This document shows, piece by piece, positions 41,469 to 50,620 of a stretch of DNA of 64,000 bases (the stretch's first letter is position 1; every line of letters begins with the position of its first letter). Origin of the DNA: an uncultured Lachnospiraceae bacterium (GTDB lineage: Bacteria > Bacillota > Clostridia > Lachnospirales > Lachnospiraceae); NCBI GenBank assembly GCA_934317005.1, contig CAKREB010000001.1, positions 62,001-126,000 on the forward strand, written 5' to 3'. A program made the position numbers and the translations under genes. Below the pieces are notes generated by a model, which saw only the letters and a list, made by a program, of their open reading frames with translations, had not been told where the DNA came from and ran no database searches.

Positions 41469-42050
41469 GTGGCAGATAGCTCAAAAATCGAAGATATATC
41501 AATGGTAACTGTATCAGCAAAGGTGCTTGGTGAGTTAATTGGTGTAGGTGACAGACAGATTAGGAACCTTGCCGAAGAGGGAATCCTGGTCAGAAACAGC
41601 CACGGCAAGTATATATTGACCAGATCTATCAAAAATTACATAACGAATTTAAAAATCGCAAAAGCCGGACAAAATGTTGCCAGCGACTTTGATGATGGCG
41701 CGTTGGATTTAAACACCGAAAAAGCAAAGAATGAGCATTACAAAGCCATGATCTCTGAGATTAGAGTGCAGCTTATGAAAAATGAGGTGCATAAGTCGCA
41801 GGATGTCGGGGCTGTTATAACAGATATGTTCACAAAGTTCCGGTCTAAAATGATGGCAATACCACCATCATTAGCACCAAAGTTAGAACACAAAAAGAAA
41901 GAAGAGATTCAGGAACTGCTAGGTGAAAAGGTAAACGAAGCATTAAATGAGCTGGCAGACTACAATCCGGCAGATTACTATGCGGATGAATATGTGGAGT
42001 TGTCAGAGGATGAGTTTGGAGACGGGGAGGATGCAGATGAAGAGGAATAA
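41469..42050 (+). CDS. Terminase small subunit (Nu1-like)
   Basis: 193 residues from a GTG start behind AAGGGGGTGATTAG. An N-terminal winged-helix of Nu1 type (MVTVSAKVLGELIGVGDRQI, RNLAEEGILVRNSHGKY) is followed by a helical middle and an acidic tail (DEFGDGEDADEEE). It recognises phage DNA ends and recruits the large subunit. It overlaps the large-subunit gene by 14 bases. Confidence 0.85.
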   Translation: MADSSKIEDISMVTVSAKVLGELIGVGDRQIRNLAEEGILVRNSHGKYILTRSIKNYITNLKIAKAGQNVASDFDDGALDLNTEKAKNEHYKAMISEIRVQLMKNEVHKSQDVGAVITDMFTKFRSKMMAIPPSLAPKLEHKKKEEIQELLGEKVNEALNELADYNPADYYADEYVELSEDEFGDGEDADEEE

Positions 42051-43938
42051 AGAAGTAGCATATCATACGCTATCTTTTATCTGCTCTTTGACCAAAGCAC
42101 TACGTCCCAAGGAAAACATCACGATCAGTGAGTGGGCAGATGCTCACATGATCCTGCCGGATGGATCGAATGAGGCGGGAAAGTTCCATACAGCGAATGT
42201 GCCATACCAAAAAGCTATCATGGATGCAATCACAGATCCATACGTGACAGATGTGTCCGTAATGTCAAGTGCACAGGTTGGTAAAACCACCATTTTGTTA
42301 TGTGTAATTGGATATTACATCGAACATGAGCCTGCAACGCAGCTGTTAGTTTTGCCAACACTGCTTTTGGGAGAGCGATTTTCAAAAACACGGCTTGCTC
42401 CGATGATACGGGACATTCCGGTGTTGCGGGATAAGATAGCTCCAGCTAAGACAAAGGATTCGGATAATACAATCCTGTTCAAACAGTATGCAGGTGGTTA
42501 TATCGTTGTTTCAGGTGCAAACTCTCCGGCATCGTTGTCATCAATGCCTATCAGAGTGGTATTGATGGATGAGGTAGACCGTTTTCCAGCAAGTGCTGGA
42601 GCAGAGGGCGATCCGGTAGCATTAGCAGAGACAAGATCTACTACGTTTTGGAATAAAAAACATATTAAGACATCCACTCCTACGATTGCTGGGAAGAGCA
42701 AAATCGAGGAAGAGTACAAAAATGGAACAATGGAAGAGTGGTGTGTGGAGTGTCCATGCTGTGGAGAGTGGCAGCCATATTCTTTCCGCCAACTGGTGTT
42801 TGATAATGTAACGATGAAATGCCGTAGGTGTGGCGAAGAGATGAATGAGAGAGATTGGAAGGAGTCGAGACATCGATGGATCGCAGAGCATCCGGAAAGA
42901 AAAAGACACCGCAGCTTCCATTTGAATCAGCTGGCATCACCCTGGGTAGCATGGTCTGACATCATAGAGAAATTTAAAAAGGCATATGAAAGATTGAAAA
43001 CATATCATGATCCGGATCAGCTTATTGCATTTTATAACACAGTACTCGGTGAAACATGGGAAGAAAGCGAAGTTGACAATGACGCACCAGATGAAGAAAC
43101 TGTCAATGAAAGGGCAGAAAGGTATGATGCAGACATTCCGGACGGAGTGCTTTTGCTTACAATGGCTGTCGATGTACAGGATGACCGCTTTGAACTAGAA
43201 GTAAGGGGATGGGCGAGGGATTATGAAACCTGGGGTATCTACAAAAAGGAGATATATGGAAATTTGGTAAAATCCGAAGTATGGGATGAACTTGAAGAGT
43301 ACACGAATCAAACCTTTACTTTTGAGGACGGCAGAGAGTTAAATATTGCTGCCATCGGCATTGACACAGGTGGACATCACACAAATAAGGTGTACAAATG
43401 GGTTAAAAAAATGAAAAGAAAAGGAAAAAGAGTATATGGCTTGAAAGGATACGCACAAAAACCAAACATTCCGCTTTTATATAAACACAGTAAAGTGGAA
43501 ATTAAAGAAGATATTGTGAAAAACGGCAAAAAGGTCGGAGAGCAGGTGGTTGATACCGTGTCGCTTGAGATTATTGGCGTGGATTCGGGCAAGGAAGACA
43601 TTATGAATCGTCTGAAAATAGAAATACCGGGAGAAGGGTACTGCCACTTCCCGGCTGATGCTAAGAGAGGGTATGACAAAAAATACTACGAAGGTCTTGT
43701 ATCAGAACACAAAATCCGTAAAAAAGTACGTGGTGTCATGAAAGATGTATGGGTTAAAAAAAGCGGTGTCAGAAATGAGCCGCTTGATCTATTTAATTAT
43801 AACTATGCTGTCTGTGAATTACTGCATCCTGCCTGGGAGCAATTAGAAAGCAAGCTGGCACGTGGCATTAATTACATGACATCAATGCCTGTCAAGCGGA
43901 GACGGACAAGAAGGACGCAGAGAGGAGTGGAAATCTAA
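42037..43938 (+). CDS. Terminase large subunit (lambda GpA-type)
   Basis: 633 residues. ATPase motor with SSAQVGKTTILLCVIGYY (Walker A-like) and VVLMDEVDRFPASAGAEGDP (Walker B), a zinc-finger-like pair CPCCGEW and CRRCGEE, and a C-terminal nuclease domain (DVQDDRFELEVRGW, AIGIDTGGHHTNKVY). Cuts concatemers and pumps DNA into the head. The start at 42037 fits GGGGAGG with 6 bases spacing; earlier in-frame codons lie within the small-subunit gene. Confidence 0.92.
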   Translation: MKRNKEVAYHTLSFICSLTKALRPKENITISEWADAHMILPDGSNEAGKFHTANVPYQKAIMDAITDPYVTDVSVMSSAQVGKTTILLCVIGYYIEHEPATQLLVLPTLLLGERFSKTRLAPMIRDIPVLRDKIAPAKTKDSDNTILFKQYAGGYIVVSGANSPASLSSMPIRVVLMDEVDRFPASAGAEGDPVALAETRSTTFWNKKHIKTSTPTIAGKSKIEEEYKNGTMEEWCVECPCCGEWQPYSFRQLVFDNVTMKCRRCGEEMNERDWKESRHRWIAEHPERKRHRSFHLNQLASPWVAWSDIIEKFKKAYERLKTYHDPDQLIAFYNTVLGETWEESEVDNDAPDEETVNERAERYDADIPDGVLLLTMAVDVQDDRFELEVRGWARDYETWGIYKKEIYGNLVKSEVWDELEEYTNQTFTFEDGRELNIAAIGIDTGGHHTNKVYKWVKKMKRKGKRVYGLKGYAQKPNIPLLYKHSKVEIKEDIVKNGKKVGEQVVDTVSLEIIGVDSGKEDIMNRLKIEIPGEGYCHFPADAKRGYDKKYYEGLVSEHKIRKKVRGVMKDVWVKKSGVRNEPLDLFNYNYAVCELLHPAWEQLESKLARGINYMTSMPVKRRRTRRTQRGVEI

Positions 43939-44171
43939 TGACAGAAAGAAACCGGATTCGGTTGGAATCATTGAAGCGCAGGTTGGATGAGTATTATGAA
44001 GCAGAATCCAGTATTTTAAAGGGACAATCCTATTCGATTGGCTCCATGCAGCTGACCAGAGCAAGCTTAGGGGCGGTGCAGAGTAAAATCAGAGAGCTGG
44101 AAACACAGATCAGTCAACTGGAGAACAGGGGGACAACGAAGCGACGCTCTGTGCGGGTTATTCCGCATTAA
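43938..44171 (+). CDS. gpW-like head-tail joining protein (DUF6148 type)
   Basis: 77 residues: LESLKRRLDEYYEAESSILK then GQSYSIGSMQLTRASLGAVQ, the DUF6148/gpW pattern of a helical head-joining protein, with a basic end. Shares one base with the terminase stop. In lambda gpW sits between terminase and portal as here. Confidence 0.8.
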   Translation: MTERNRIRLESLKRRLDEYYEAESSILKGQSYSIGSMQLTRASLGAVQSKIRELETQISQLENRGTTKRRSVRVIPH

Positions 44172-44211
44172 TAGTTATTAACATGTCAATGTTGAAAGCA
44201 TGAGGATTATT

Positions 44212-45870
44212 ATGAATTTTTTGGATAGAGTAGAAGCAAGAATATCACCAAATGCAGCGTTAAAGCGTGCGAAAATTAGAAATGAGATCACGAAACTGAA
44301 TGCAGAATCTGATGTATGGGAAGCAGGTGGAATGATACTTGATAAGGCACTCGGAACGGATGTGACAAATAGTGGATATTCGCATGGTGGAGCATCACGC
44401 AGAAAGTCATGGGCGAAAAAGTATTATTCGCATAGTTTATCGCCAAAATCAGACATTGAAAAAAACCGCAAGCTGTTACGCGAAAGGTCGCGAGATTTGG
44501 CTATGAATGCACCACTTGCCACGGCAGCAGTAAACAGTACCCGGACAAACTGTGTTGGATCAGGTTTAGTTCCGAAGCCAAAGATCGATTATGAGTTTTT
44601 AGGCATATCACAGGAATCGGCAAGAGAGCTGGAGCGTCTGATCAAAAAAGAGTTTGCACTATGGGCAGAATCGTCACTGTGTGATAATAACGACCAAAAC
44701 AATTTTTATGAGCTGCAACAGATAGCATTTACGGATTGGTTACGGAATGGCGAAGAGTTTGTTTTGATCAAGTATGGAAAGGAACAGTCCTATATGCCGT
44801 ATCGCTTGCGTCTGAAACTTGTGGAAGCTGATCGAATCTGCACGGAAGGTTCGCTTGAAGGTGAATATGACGGTTACGACAAAAAAGAAAAGAACGGAAA
44901 CTATATCATGAACGGTGTGGAGATCGACAAAGAAGGAAGAGTGATCGCCTACCATATTTGTTCGGAGTTTCCGGGAGAAAAGGGGATAGCAACGAAAAAA
45001 TGGACAAGGGTGCTGAAAAGAGGAAACCGCACCGGAAATCCAAACATATTGCATATTTTTAATGGGGAGCGCGCTGATCAGTACAGGGGCGTTCCTTTTT
45101 TGGCTCCAGTGATTGAGTCATTGAAACAATTAACACGCTACACAGAAGCGGAGATTATGGCAGCAGTAATCAACTCTATGTTTTCCATCTTCGTAAAAAC
45201 AGAAGATGCAGAGGGTGTTAGTGATTTTTCAGGGGCAGATGATGATTTAGAAGAGGAAGCAAACGGTGAAGAGGACGATGAAATTGAGATCGGCTATGGT
45301 ACAGTCAATTTTCTGAAGGTTGGAGAATCTATCGAAGCGGTTGAATCGAAGCATCCTTCGGCTAATTTTGATGGATTTGTTTCGGCGGTGTCGAATCAGA
45401 TCGGTGCCGCACTGGAAATATCGCCGGAGGTGCTATTAAAAAAGTTTTCCAATAATTTTAGTGCGTCAAAGGGTGCGCTGAATGAAACATGGAAAGCGTT
45501 TAAGATGCGCCGGAAATGGTTTGTGAATGATTTCTGTCAGGCGGTATATGAACTGTGGTTTTCAGAAGCAGTCAGTACCGGGAGGATTACAGCACCGGGT
45601 TATTTTAATAATCCGTTAATCAAAAAGGCATACACAAATGCTACCTGGAATGGACCGGCACAGGGACAGCTAGATCCGCTCAAAGAAGTGAATGCAACCG
45701 TGAAGCGTCTGGAACTTGGCTTGTCTACAAGAGAAGATGAGTGCGCTATGATGAACGGTAGCGATTATGAAGACAATGTACGGACATTACGGAATGAAAA
45801 CGAGATGTTGAAAAAGGCAAATGAACCACTGGAAGAAGATGGAGGGAAGTCAGATGGCAGTAAAAATTAA
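44212..45870 (+). CDS. Portal protein (lambda gpB family)
   Basis: 552 residues. Forms the dodecameric portal through which DNA passes. Typical features are RSRDLAMNAPLATAAVNSTR (lambda-type portal N-terminal block), EADRI, and SPEVLLKKFSNNFSASKGAL in the C-terminal third. Start at 44212 (MNFLDRVEARIS) follows TGAGGATTATT. The last 17 bases overlap the protease gene. Confidence 0.93.
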   Translation: MNFLDRVEARISPNAALKRAKIRNEITKLNAESDVWEAGGMILDKALGTDVTNSGYSHGGASRRKSWAKKYYSHSLSPKSDIEKNRKLLRERSRDLAMNAPLATAAVNSTRTNCVGSGLVPKPKIDYEFLGISQESARELERLIKKEFALWAESSLCDNNDQNNFYELQQIAFTDWLRNGEEFVLIKYGKEQSYMPYRLRLKLVEADRICTEGSLEGEYDGYDKKEKNGNYIMNGVEIDKEGRVIAYHICSEFPGEKGIATKKWTRVLKRGNRTGNPNILHIFNGERADQYRGVPFLAPVIESLKQLTRYTEAEIMAAVINSMFSIFVKTEDAEGVSDFSGADDDLEEEANGEEDDEIEIGYGTVNFLKVGESIEAVESKHPSANFDGFVSAVSNQIGAALEISPEVLLKKFSNNFSASKGALNETWKAFKMRRKWFVNDFCQAVYELWFSEAVSTGRITAPGYFNNPLIKKAYTNATWNGPAQGQLDPLKEVNATVKRLELGLSTREDECAMMNGSDYEDNVRTLRNENEMLKKANEPLEEDGGKSDGSKN

Positions 45871-47020
45871 TGTAAAAGGGCCGATTGTTACAAATGATAC
45901 AGCATGGGTATATCACTACTTTGGTTGGGATGCTTGTGGGCCCAATGATATATCAAAGGCATTAGATGACGCACAGGGTGAAGATGTTGTGCTGGAGATC
46001 AACTCTAATGGCGGTCTGTGTACGGCGGGATTTGAGATGTACACGGCGGTGATGCAGTATGAGGGAAATGTGACAGCACATATTATCAATGCATGCTCGG
46101 CGGCTACACTGGTTGCTTGTGCTGCAGACAAGGCACTGGTTTCTGACACCGCCATGTACATGATCCACAATACGCAGGGTTATGTTGCAGGCGATTACAG
46201 AGATATGGACACAGAGAGTGAGTGTCTGCAGGAGTTTAATGTAAGTATTATTAATGCATACGAAAAAAAGACAGGTATGGACAGAGATGTGATCCAGTCG
46301 TTGATGGATAAAGAGACATATATGTCACCACAGAAAGCAATAGAACTTGGTTTCGTGGATGGGTATATGTTTGAAAAGGATGCAGTGTCGGATTCCGACA
46401 CCGGGAAAAATGGCAGTACGGTTGTGGTCAATGCAACAGAACCAATCATGTCCGATGAAAAAGCGCATGAAATCATGCAGATGCTTTTAAAAAATAGTGT
46501 TCAGAATAGCGTAGATGGTGCAGAAACGGTACCGGATAACGTTGCTGATAAAAAAGGAACTGATAACGAAGCAGAAAAGGAAGGAGAGAACAGAATGACC
46601 TTAGAAGAATTATGTGCAGCTGATGCACAGGTAAAGGCAGAGCTGGAAGCAAAGGTAACAGCGGCGAAGGAAGAGGGAAAAGCAGAAGCCGGTGCAGAAG
46701 CTAAGAAGCAGGGAGCGCAGGAGGAACGTGCAAGACTGCAGGCACTGGATGCGATTGCAAAGAGTGTGACAGCGGATGCGCTCAACAAAGCAAAGTATGG
46801 CAATGATGATGAGCGTGTAGATGCAAAGGAGCTTGCTTACCAGGCTATGCTGGCAGATGGCGAAAAGGCATCTAACTATATGGCAAGTGCGGCAGAGGAT
46901 GCAAAAGAATCCGGTGCCAATGATGTAGCCGGACAGCCGTCTGATAACCGTGGTGATGATACCAAAGATGCATCCGATCAGCTGGCAGCCTATGCAAACA
47001 GCCGTAGAAACACAAAATAA
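45854..47020 (+). CDS. Prohead protease with C-terminal scaffold (ClpP-like, lambda C-type)
   Basis: 388 residues. The first 200 form a ClpP-fold serine protease: DVVLEINSNGG, catalytic Ser in NACSAATLVACA, catalytic His in MYMIHNTQG. The C-terminal 140 are a helical K/E/A-rich scaffold. A copy of the dispersed palindrome (46385-46402) encodes the linker SDSDTG between the domains. The start at 45854 follows GGAGGGAAGTCAG, inside the end of the portal gene. Confidence 0.9.
   Translation: MAVKINVKGPIVTNDTAWVYHYFGWDACGPNDISKALDDAQGEDVVLEINSNGGLCTAGFEMYTAVMQYEGNVTAHIINACSAATLVACAADKALVSDTAMYMIHNTQGYVAGDYRDMDTESECLQEFNVSIINAYEKKTGMDRDVIQSLMDKETYMSPQKAIELGFVDGYMFEKDAVSDSDTGKNGSTVVVNATEPIMSDEKAHEIMQMLLKNSVQNSVDGAETVPDNVADKKGTDNEAEKEGENRMTLEELCAADAQVKAELEAKVTAAKEEGKAEAGAEAKKQGAQEERARLQALDAIAKSVTADALNKAKYGNDDERVDAKELAYQAMLADGEKASNYMASAAEDAKESGANDVAGQPSDNRGDDTKDASDQLAAYANSRRNTK
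46595..47020 (+). CDS. Nested scaffold protein (Nu3-like internal start)
   Basis: In-frame ATG at 46595 (MTLEELCAADAQVKAEL) preceded by GGAAGGAGAGAACAG, a strong site in the middle of the protease gene. The product would be 141 residues of coiled, charged helix, as in lambda where Nu3 is made from within gene C. Supported by site and domain boundary, not shown directly. Confidence 0.65.
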   Translation: MTLEELCAADAQVKAELEAKVTAAKEEGKAEAGAEAKKQGAQEERARLQALDAIAKSVTADALNKAKYGNDDERVDAKELAYQAMLADGEKASNYMASAAEDAKESGANDVAGQPSDNRGDDTKDASDQLAAYANSRRNTK

Positions 47021-47040
47021 AAGAAGGGAGAAAATCAGTC

Positions 47041-47394
47041 ATGAGAATGAACAGAACAGCTTATGAGGTGGGAAATGACACGCTTTTGTATGACAATTCC
47101 CACCCATTTGATGCAAAAAATGTATCTATTACAGTACCGGAAAAGGCAGTTGGAACACTGAAAAGAGGTCAGATCATAGATATTGATGCAACCGGAAAAT
47201 ATGTTGTCCATGCGGCAAGCGGAACGGTCAGCGGCATTCTTGCCGAAGAGGTATCCTATGCGGCAGATGATACAGAAGTGATTGCAGCAATGTATATTTC
47301 CGGAGCATTCCGCAAAAGTACATGTGTCACTGCTGTAGATCTGACAGAGGCAGATGAGGAGGCATTACGCTCCAAAGGAATCTATTTAAAATAA
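47041..47394 (+). CDS. Head decoration protein (lambda gpD-like)
   Basis: 117 residues with VPEKAVGTLKRGQIIDIDAT and SGILAEEVSYAADDTEVIAA, the small beta-rich gpD pattern that stabilises expanded heads. Site AGAAGGGAGAAAATCAGTC. Followed by the capsid gene. Confidence 0.8.
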   Translation: MRMNRTAYEVGNDTLLYDNSHPFDAKNVSITVPEKAVGTLKRGQIIDIDATGKYVVHAASGTVSGILAEEVSYAADDTEVIAAMYISGAFRKSTCVTAVDLTEADEEALRSKGIYLK

Positions 47395-47411
47395 TCAAAG
47401 GAGGTAGAAAA

Positions 47412-48695
47412 GTGGTATTTGAGACATACACACTAATTAGAACAATTAAAAAAATGTACCCGGTCATCCAATTTCTGAAAGACCGTTATTTCCCAGACGG
47501 AAAGACGTTTTATTCAGAAAAGGCTCTGATCGAAACAAAAAAGAAAGGACGTATGGTAGCACCGTTTGTTGTTCCTGTCGTTGGAGGAATCCCGATGGAA
47601 CGTGACGGCTATCGTGCATATGAAGTGGAGGCTCCATACATTGCACCGAAGATTCCGATCACAGCAAAGGATTTGGAGAGAAAAGCATTTGGAGAATCTC
47701 CGGAGTCGGGCAGATCTCCGGAAGAACGTGAGAACGAGCTGGAAGCAGAATGCGTTGACGATCTGCGCAATGCAATCTTGAGGCGGTTCGAAGCTATGTG
47801 TGGAGAGCTGCTTCTTTCCGGAAAAGTTTTGATGAAACACTACTCATCTGCAAATGATGCGGCAGCAGGAAAGAAGTACTCTTTAAAGTATCTGCAGTTT
47901 TACGATGGAGAGTTTAAGAACAAGTATCGTTTTACGAAAGACTTTACGGCAATGACAGCATCTGAAAAGATCATGGAGTTTTACAAAATGGCAGCAGTGC
48001 TTCGCAAGAGGGGCGTGCGTGCAACGGATATTGTAATGACGTCGGACGTATCCATGCTTTTAATGTCTGATAAGGACTTTTTGGAGTTTTACAACAAAGC
48101 CAAAGTCGAAATGGGAGACATTAAGCAGGAAGAACTTCCGGAGGGAGTTGTATGCAATGGCCGTATCAATATCAATGGCATTGTAATGACCATGTTTACC
48201 TACGATGAAGAATATGAGGATTTGGATGGAAGCATCAAGTCGGTATTCCCGAAAGGCACAATTGCCTTTTTGCATCCTGGAATGGGTGAGACTGCTTACG
48301 CACAGGTAACGCTTGTGGAGGATAAGAGACACCGGTCGTATGCAGAAAAGATTGTAGCAAGACTTGCTGCAGATGAGGGCAACAATATGGTTGAGGTACA
48401 GAGCTTTTCCCGCCCGGTACCATATCCTCTCGATTGGGATGGATGGCTTGTGGCTAACATCTATGATGCACCAGTATCGCAGGATGTCAGTGACAATAGT
48501 GTTGATACAGACGAGGCACCGACACCGGATGCTGTACTGAAAACAGAGGCAGAAATCCTTGCAATGACTAAAAAAGCGGATGTGATCGCTTACGCAGAAA
48601 GCATTGGCTTGAGTGGACTGGATGCAGATACATATAAGCTGGATGAGTTAAAGGATGCCGTGTTAAATTACCAGGACGAAACATACGGTGATTAA
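47412..48695 (+). CDS. Major capsid protein (lambda gpE type)
   Basis: 427 residues from a GTG behind GGAGGTAGAAAA. Opens VFETYTLIRTIKKMYP; contains KSVFPKGTIAFLHPG and SFSRPVPYPLDWDGWLVANI, typical of the gpE family. About 55 C-terminal residues (EILAMTKKADVIAYAESIGL and LDELKDAVLNY) form an added HeH/LEM-like helical domain which lambda gpE lacks. Confidence 0.88.
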   Translation: MVFETYTLIRTIKKMYPVIQFLKDRYFPDGKTFYSEKALIETKKKGRMVAPFVVPVVGGIPMERDGYRAYEVEAPYIAPKIPITAKDLERKAFGESPESGRSPEERENELEAECVDDLRNAILRRFEAMCGELLLSGKVLMKHYSSANDAAAGKKYSLKYLQFYDGEFKNKYRFTKDFTAMTASEKIMEFYKMAAVLRKRGVRATDIVMTSDVSMLLMSDKDFLEFYNKAKVEMGDIKQEELPEGVVCNGRININGIVMTMFTYDEEYEDLDGSIKSVFPKGTIAFLHPGMGETAYAQVTLVEDKRHRSYAEKIVARLAADEGNNMVEVQSFSRPVPYPLDWDGWLVANIYDAPVSQDVSDNSVDTDEAPTPDAVLKTEAEILAMTKKADVIAYAESIGLSGLDADTYKLDELKDAVLNYQDETYGD

Positions 48696-48715
48696 TGCGA
48701 GAGGGGGAAGGATAG

Positions 48716-48901
48716 ATGTATAAAGCAGTGATCAAGCTGACTGTCGGAAAAAAAACATATCACCCCGGAGAAACGATTACCGGGAAGTTGAAACAGATGG
48801 ATGAAGCTTTTTTATTACGTGAAGGCTACATTGAAAAGGTGGAGGAAGCACCTGCAGGCAAAACGAAAACAGCGAAGAATGTGCCGGATGCAAAGGAGTA
48901 A
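48716..48901 (+). CDS. Small head-completion type protein, 61 residues
   Basis: MYKAVIKLTVGKKTYHPGET then DEAFLLREGYIEKVEEAPA and a basic tail. Between capsid and head-tail genes, site AGAGGGGGAAGGAT. Probably a minor head or connector protein, by place only. Confidence 0.65.
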   Translation: MYKAVIKLTVGKKTYHPGETITGKLKQMDEAFLLREGYIEKVEEAPAGKTKTAKNVPDAKE

Positions 48902-48904
48902 CCT

Positions 48905-49240
48905 ATGGGATTGATGGATGTAATTGCAGCAGATTTGGATGCTGTTTTTTTTGACACAGATGCTTTTGCAGGCGTGCATCTGCTAGATGGCGAGGAAGTT
49001 ACTGTTGTGACAGATGAGGCAGAGCTTGCGGAGATCAAGAAGAGCGGTGGAAAAGATGCAGATGGATGGATCGCAGATATTAACAAGCATTCCATCCTTT
49101 TTTATATCCGGGAAAAGGATATGAAGCGGAAACTGACAATCAATTCAAAATTGGACTTTGACGGTAAATTGTATTTCGTGAACAGCCTCCAGAAGATAGG
49201 GGGCTGTTTTAAAATACTAATCGGGAGGGAACAGGTGTGA
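48905..49240 (+). CDS. Head-tail joining protein, 111 residues
   Basis: MGLMDVIAADLDAVFFDTDA then GVHLLDGEEVTVVTDEAELA. The beta-strand pattern and the place after the capsid gene match lambda FII-type head-tail joiners. It ends in a GTGA overlap with the next gene. Confidence 0.7.
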   Translation: MGLMDVIAADLDAVFFDTDAFAGVHLLDGEEVTVVTDEAELAEIKKSGGKDADGWIADINKHSILFYIREKDMKRKLTINSKLDFDGKLYFVNSLQKIGGCFKILIGREQV

Positions 49241-49893
49241 TTGATGCAATCATTACAGTAGATGAAGCTGCTATTCGGGAAAAGCTGGGTGAACTGGCGC
49301 ACAAATCCGATGTGGTTATGCGCCGTGCAGCCAACAGAGCATTGACAACAGCGAATAAAACTGTAAAAAAAGAAACTGCCAAACGATACCGTATTAAGCA
49401 GTCTGATGTTAATAAAACACTGACACTGCACCGGGCGAGCGGTTCTGCACTTTATGCCAGCGTGGTTTCTAAAGGACGCCATGAGAACCTGGCACAGTTT
49501 AAGGTTTCGCCTTTGCGCCGACCGCGGAGAAAAAAGCGTGGTGGATATACACCAAATGTATATAAAGCGGCCGTGGAAAAAGGCGGTGGCTTGAAAAAGC
49601 TGGATGGCAAAGTAAAACCGTTTGTTGCGACAATGCCGAATGGTTTCACCGGAGTATTCCAGCGCAAGGTGGCAAAGCAGAAGAAAGGACTGGCAGGGCT
49701 TTTTGCGAAGGTAGTGAAGTGGAGAAGAAAACGTTCCGGTAAAAGAACAGATAATCAGATTGAAGCGGTTCAGGCTCCGGCAGTGCCGCAGATCATCAAA
49801 AACGATGCGGTCATGGTCGTTGTAACCAAAGAAGCGAATGAGATGATGCTAAAGCGTGCGGAGCATGAGATTGAACGGATATTGAAACAGTAG
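49237..49893 (+). CDS. Minor tail protein Z (GpZ-like)
   Basis: 218 residues from GTG at 49237 (4-base overlap, site GGGAGGGAACAG). RRAANRALTTANKTVKKETA and a very basic middle (SPLRRPRRKKRGGYTPNVYK) then VKPFVATMPNGFTGVFQR, as in GpZ, a tail-completion protein. Confidence 0.8.
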   Translation: MIDAIITVDEAAIREKLGELAHKSDVVMRRAANRALTTANKTVKKETAKRYRIKQSDVNKTLTLHRASGSALYASVVSKGRHENLAQFKVSPLRRPRRKKRGGYTPNVYKAAVEKGGGLKKLDGKVKPFVATMPNGFTGVFQRKVAKQKKGLAGLFAKVVKWRRKRSGKRTDNQIEAVQAPAVPQIIKNDAVMVVVTKEANEMMLKRAEHEIERILKQ

Positions 49894-49901
49894 GAGGATT
49901 T

Positions 49902-50369
49902 ATGACGGATCTGGATTTACAGCAGAATATTGTGGATGATCTGACAGAGTTTTTGAAAAAGGATGGCATTATGATGCCCCTGGATAAAGAATTTAAAGAA
50001 CTGCATGTGTATAAGCAGGACTTACCGCTTAAAGAAGATGAAGATGCTCTGGACATGAAGAATTATATCGTTGTGATGATCGGTGATCAGAAATCAGACG
50101 ATGAGGAATGGAATGTAGAGATGCATTTTTCTATTTGCATCGAAGACCGGGACGAAGACCGTTCCGGGAACACCAACATCCTGTATCTGATGAATGAAAT
50201 TTACATGCATTTTATCAAAAAAGGCATCATTGGAAAGCACTGTCGGATGGAAAAGACAGCACACAAAATATTAAACCTGGAAGCAATGTACCCATATTAT
50301 GAGGGTGATCTGATCACCTACTGGAAACTGCCGCTTCCAAATGAGGAAGGATTGGAGGAATACTTATGA
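49902..50369 (+). CDS. Tail terminator-like protein (gpU type)
   Basis: 155 residues, MTDLDLQQNIVDDLTEFLKK then YKQDLPLKEDEDALDMKNYI. Place and size fit a head-tail completion or tail terminator protein. Site AGGAGGATTT; a 4-base overlap with the next gene. Confidence 0.65.
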   Translation: MTDLDLQQNIVDDLTEFLKKDGIMMPLDKEFKELHVYKQDLPLKEDEDALDMKNYIVVMIGDQKSDDEEWNVEMHFSICIEDRDEDRSGNTNILYLMNEIYMHFIKKGIIGKHCRMEKTAHKILNLEAMYPYYEGDLITYWKLPLPNEEGLEEYL

Positions 50370-50614
50370 CACAGACAATGTATATCGGTCCCACGATTAG
50401 AGGACTGGCAAAAGAAAATGTGATCTACCGGGATAAGATCCCGGATGCAGTGAAGAGCCGTGCCAAAGAGGATAAAGACTTTGCGCGGCTTTTGGTGCCT
50501 ATGGATGACATTATGGAAGCACGGAAGGAAATGGATATTGCCGGATCTGTGCTTACAGCAGCTTATAACAATGTGCTGGAAGCAGCACAGAACGCAGAAA
50601 AAAGAGAGGTGTAA
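50366..50614 (+). CDS. Small tail protein, 82 residues
   Basis: MTQTMYIGPTIRGLAKENVI then DFARLLVPMDDIMEARKEMD. The opening matches small proteins found directly before sheath genes in P2/Mu-like prophages. Role not known. Overlaps the preceding gene by ATGA. Confidence 0.7.
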   Translation: MTQTMYIGPTIRGLAKENVIYRDKIPDAVKSRAKEDKDFARLLVPMDDIMEARKEMDIAGSVLTAAYNNVLEAAQNAEKREV

Positions 50615-50620
50615 AACAGG

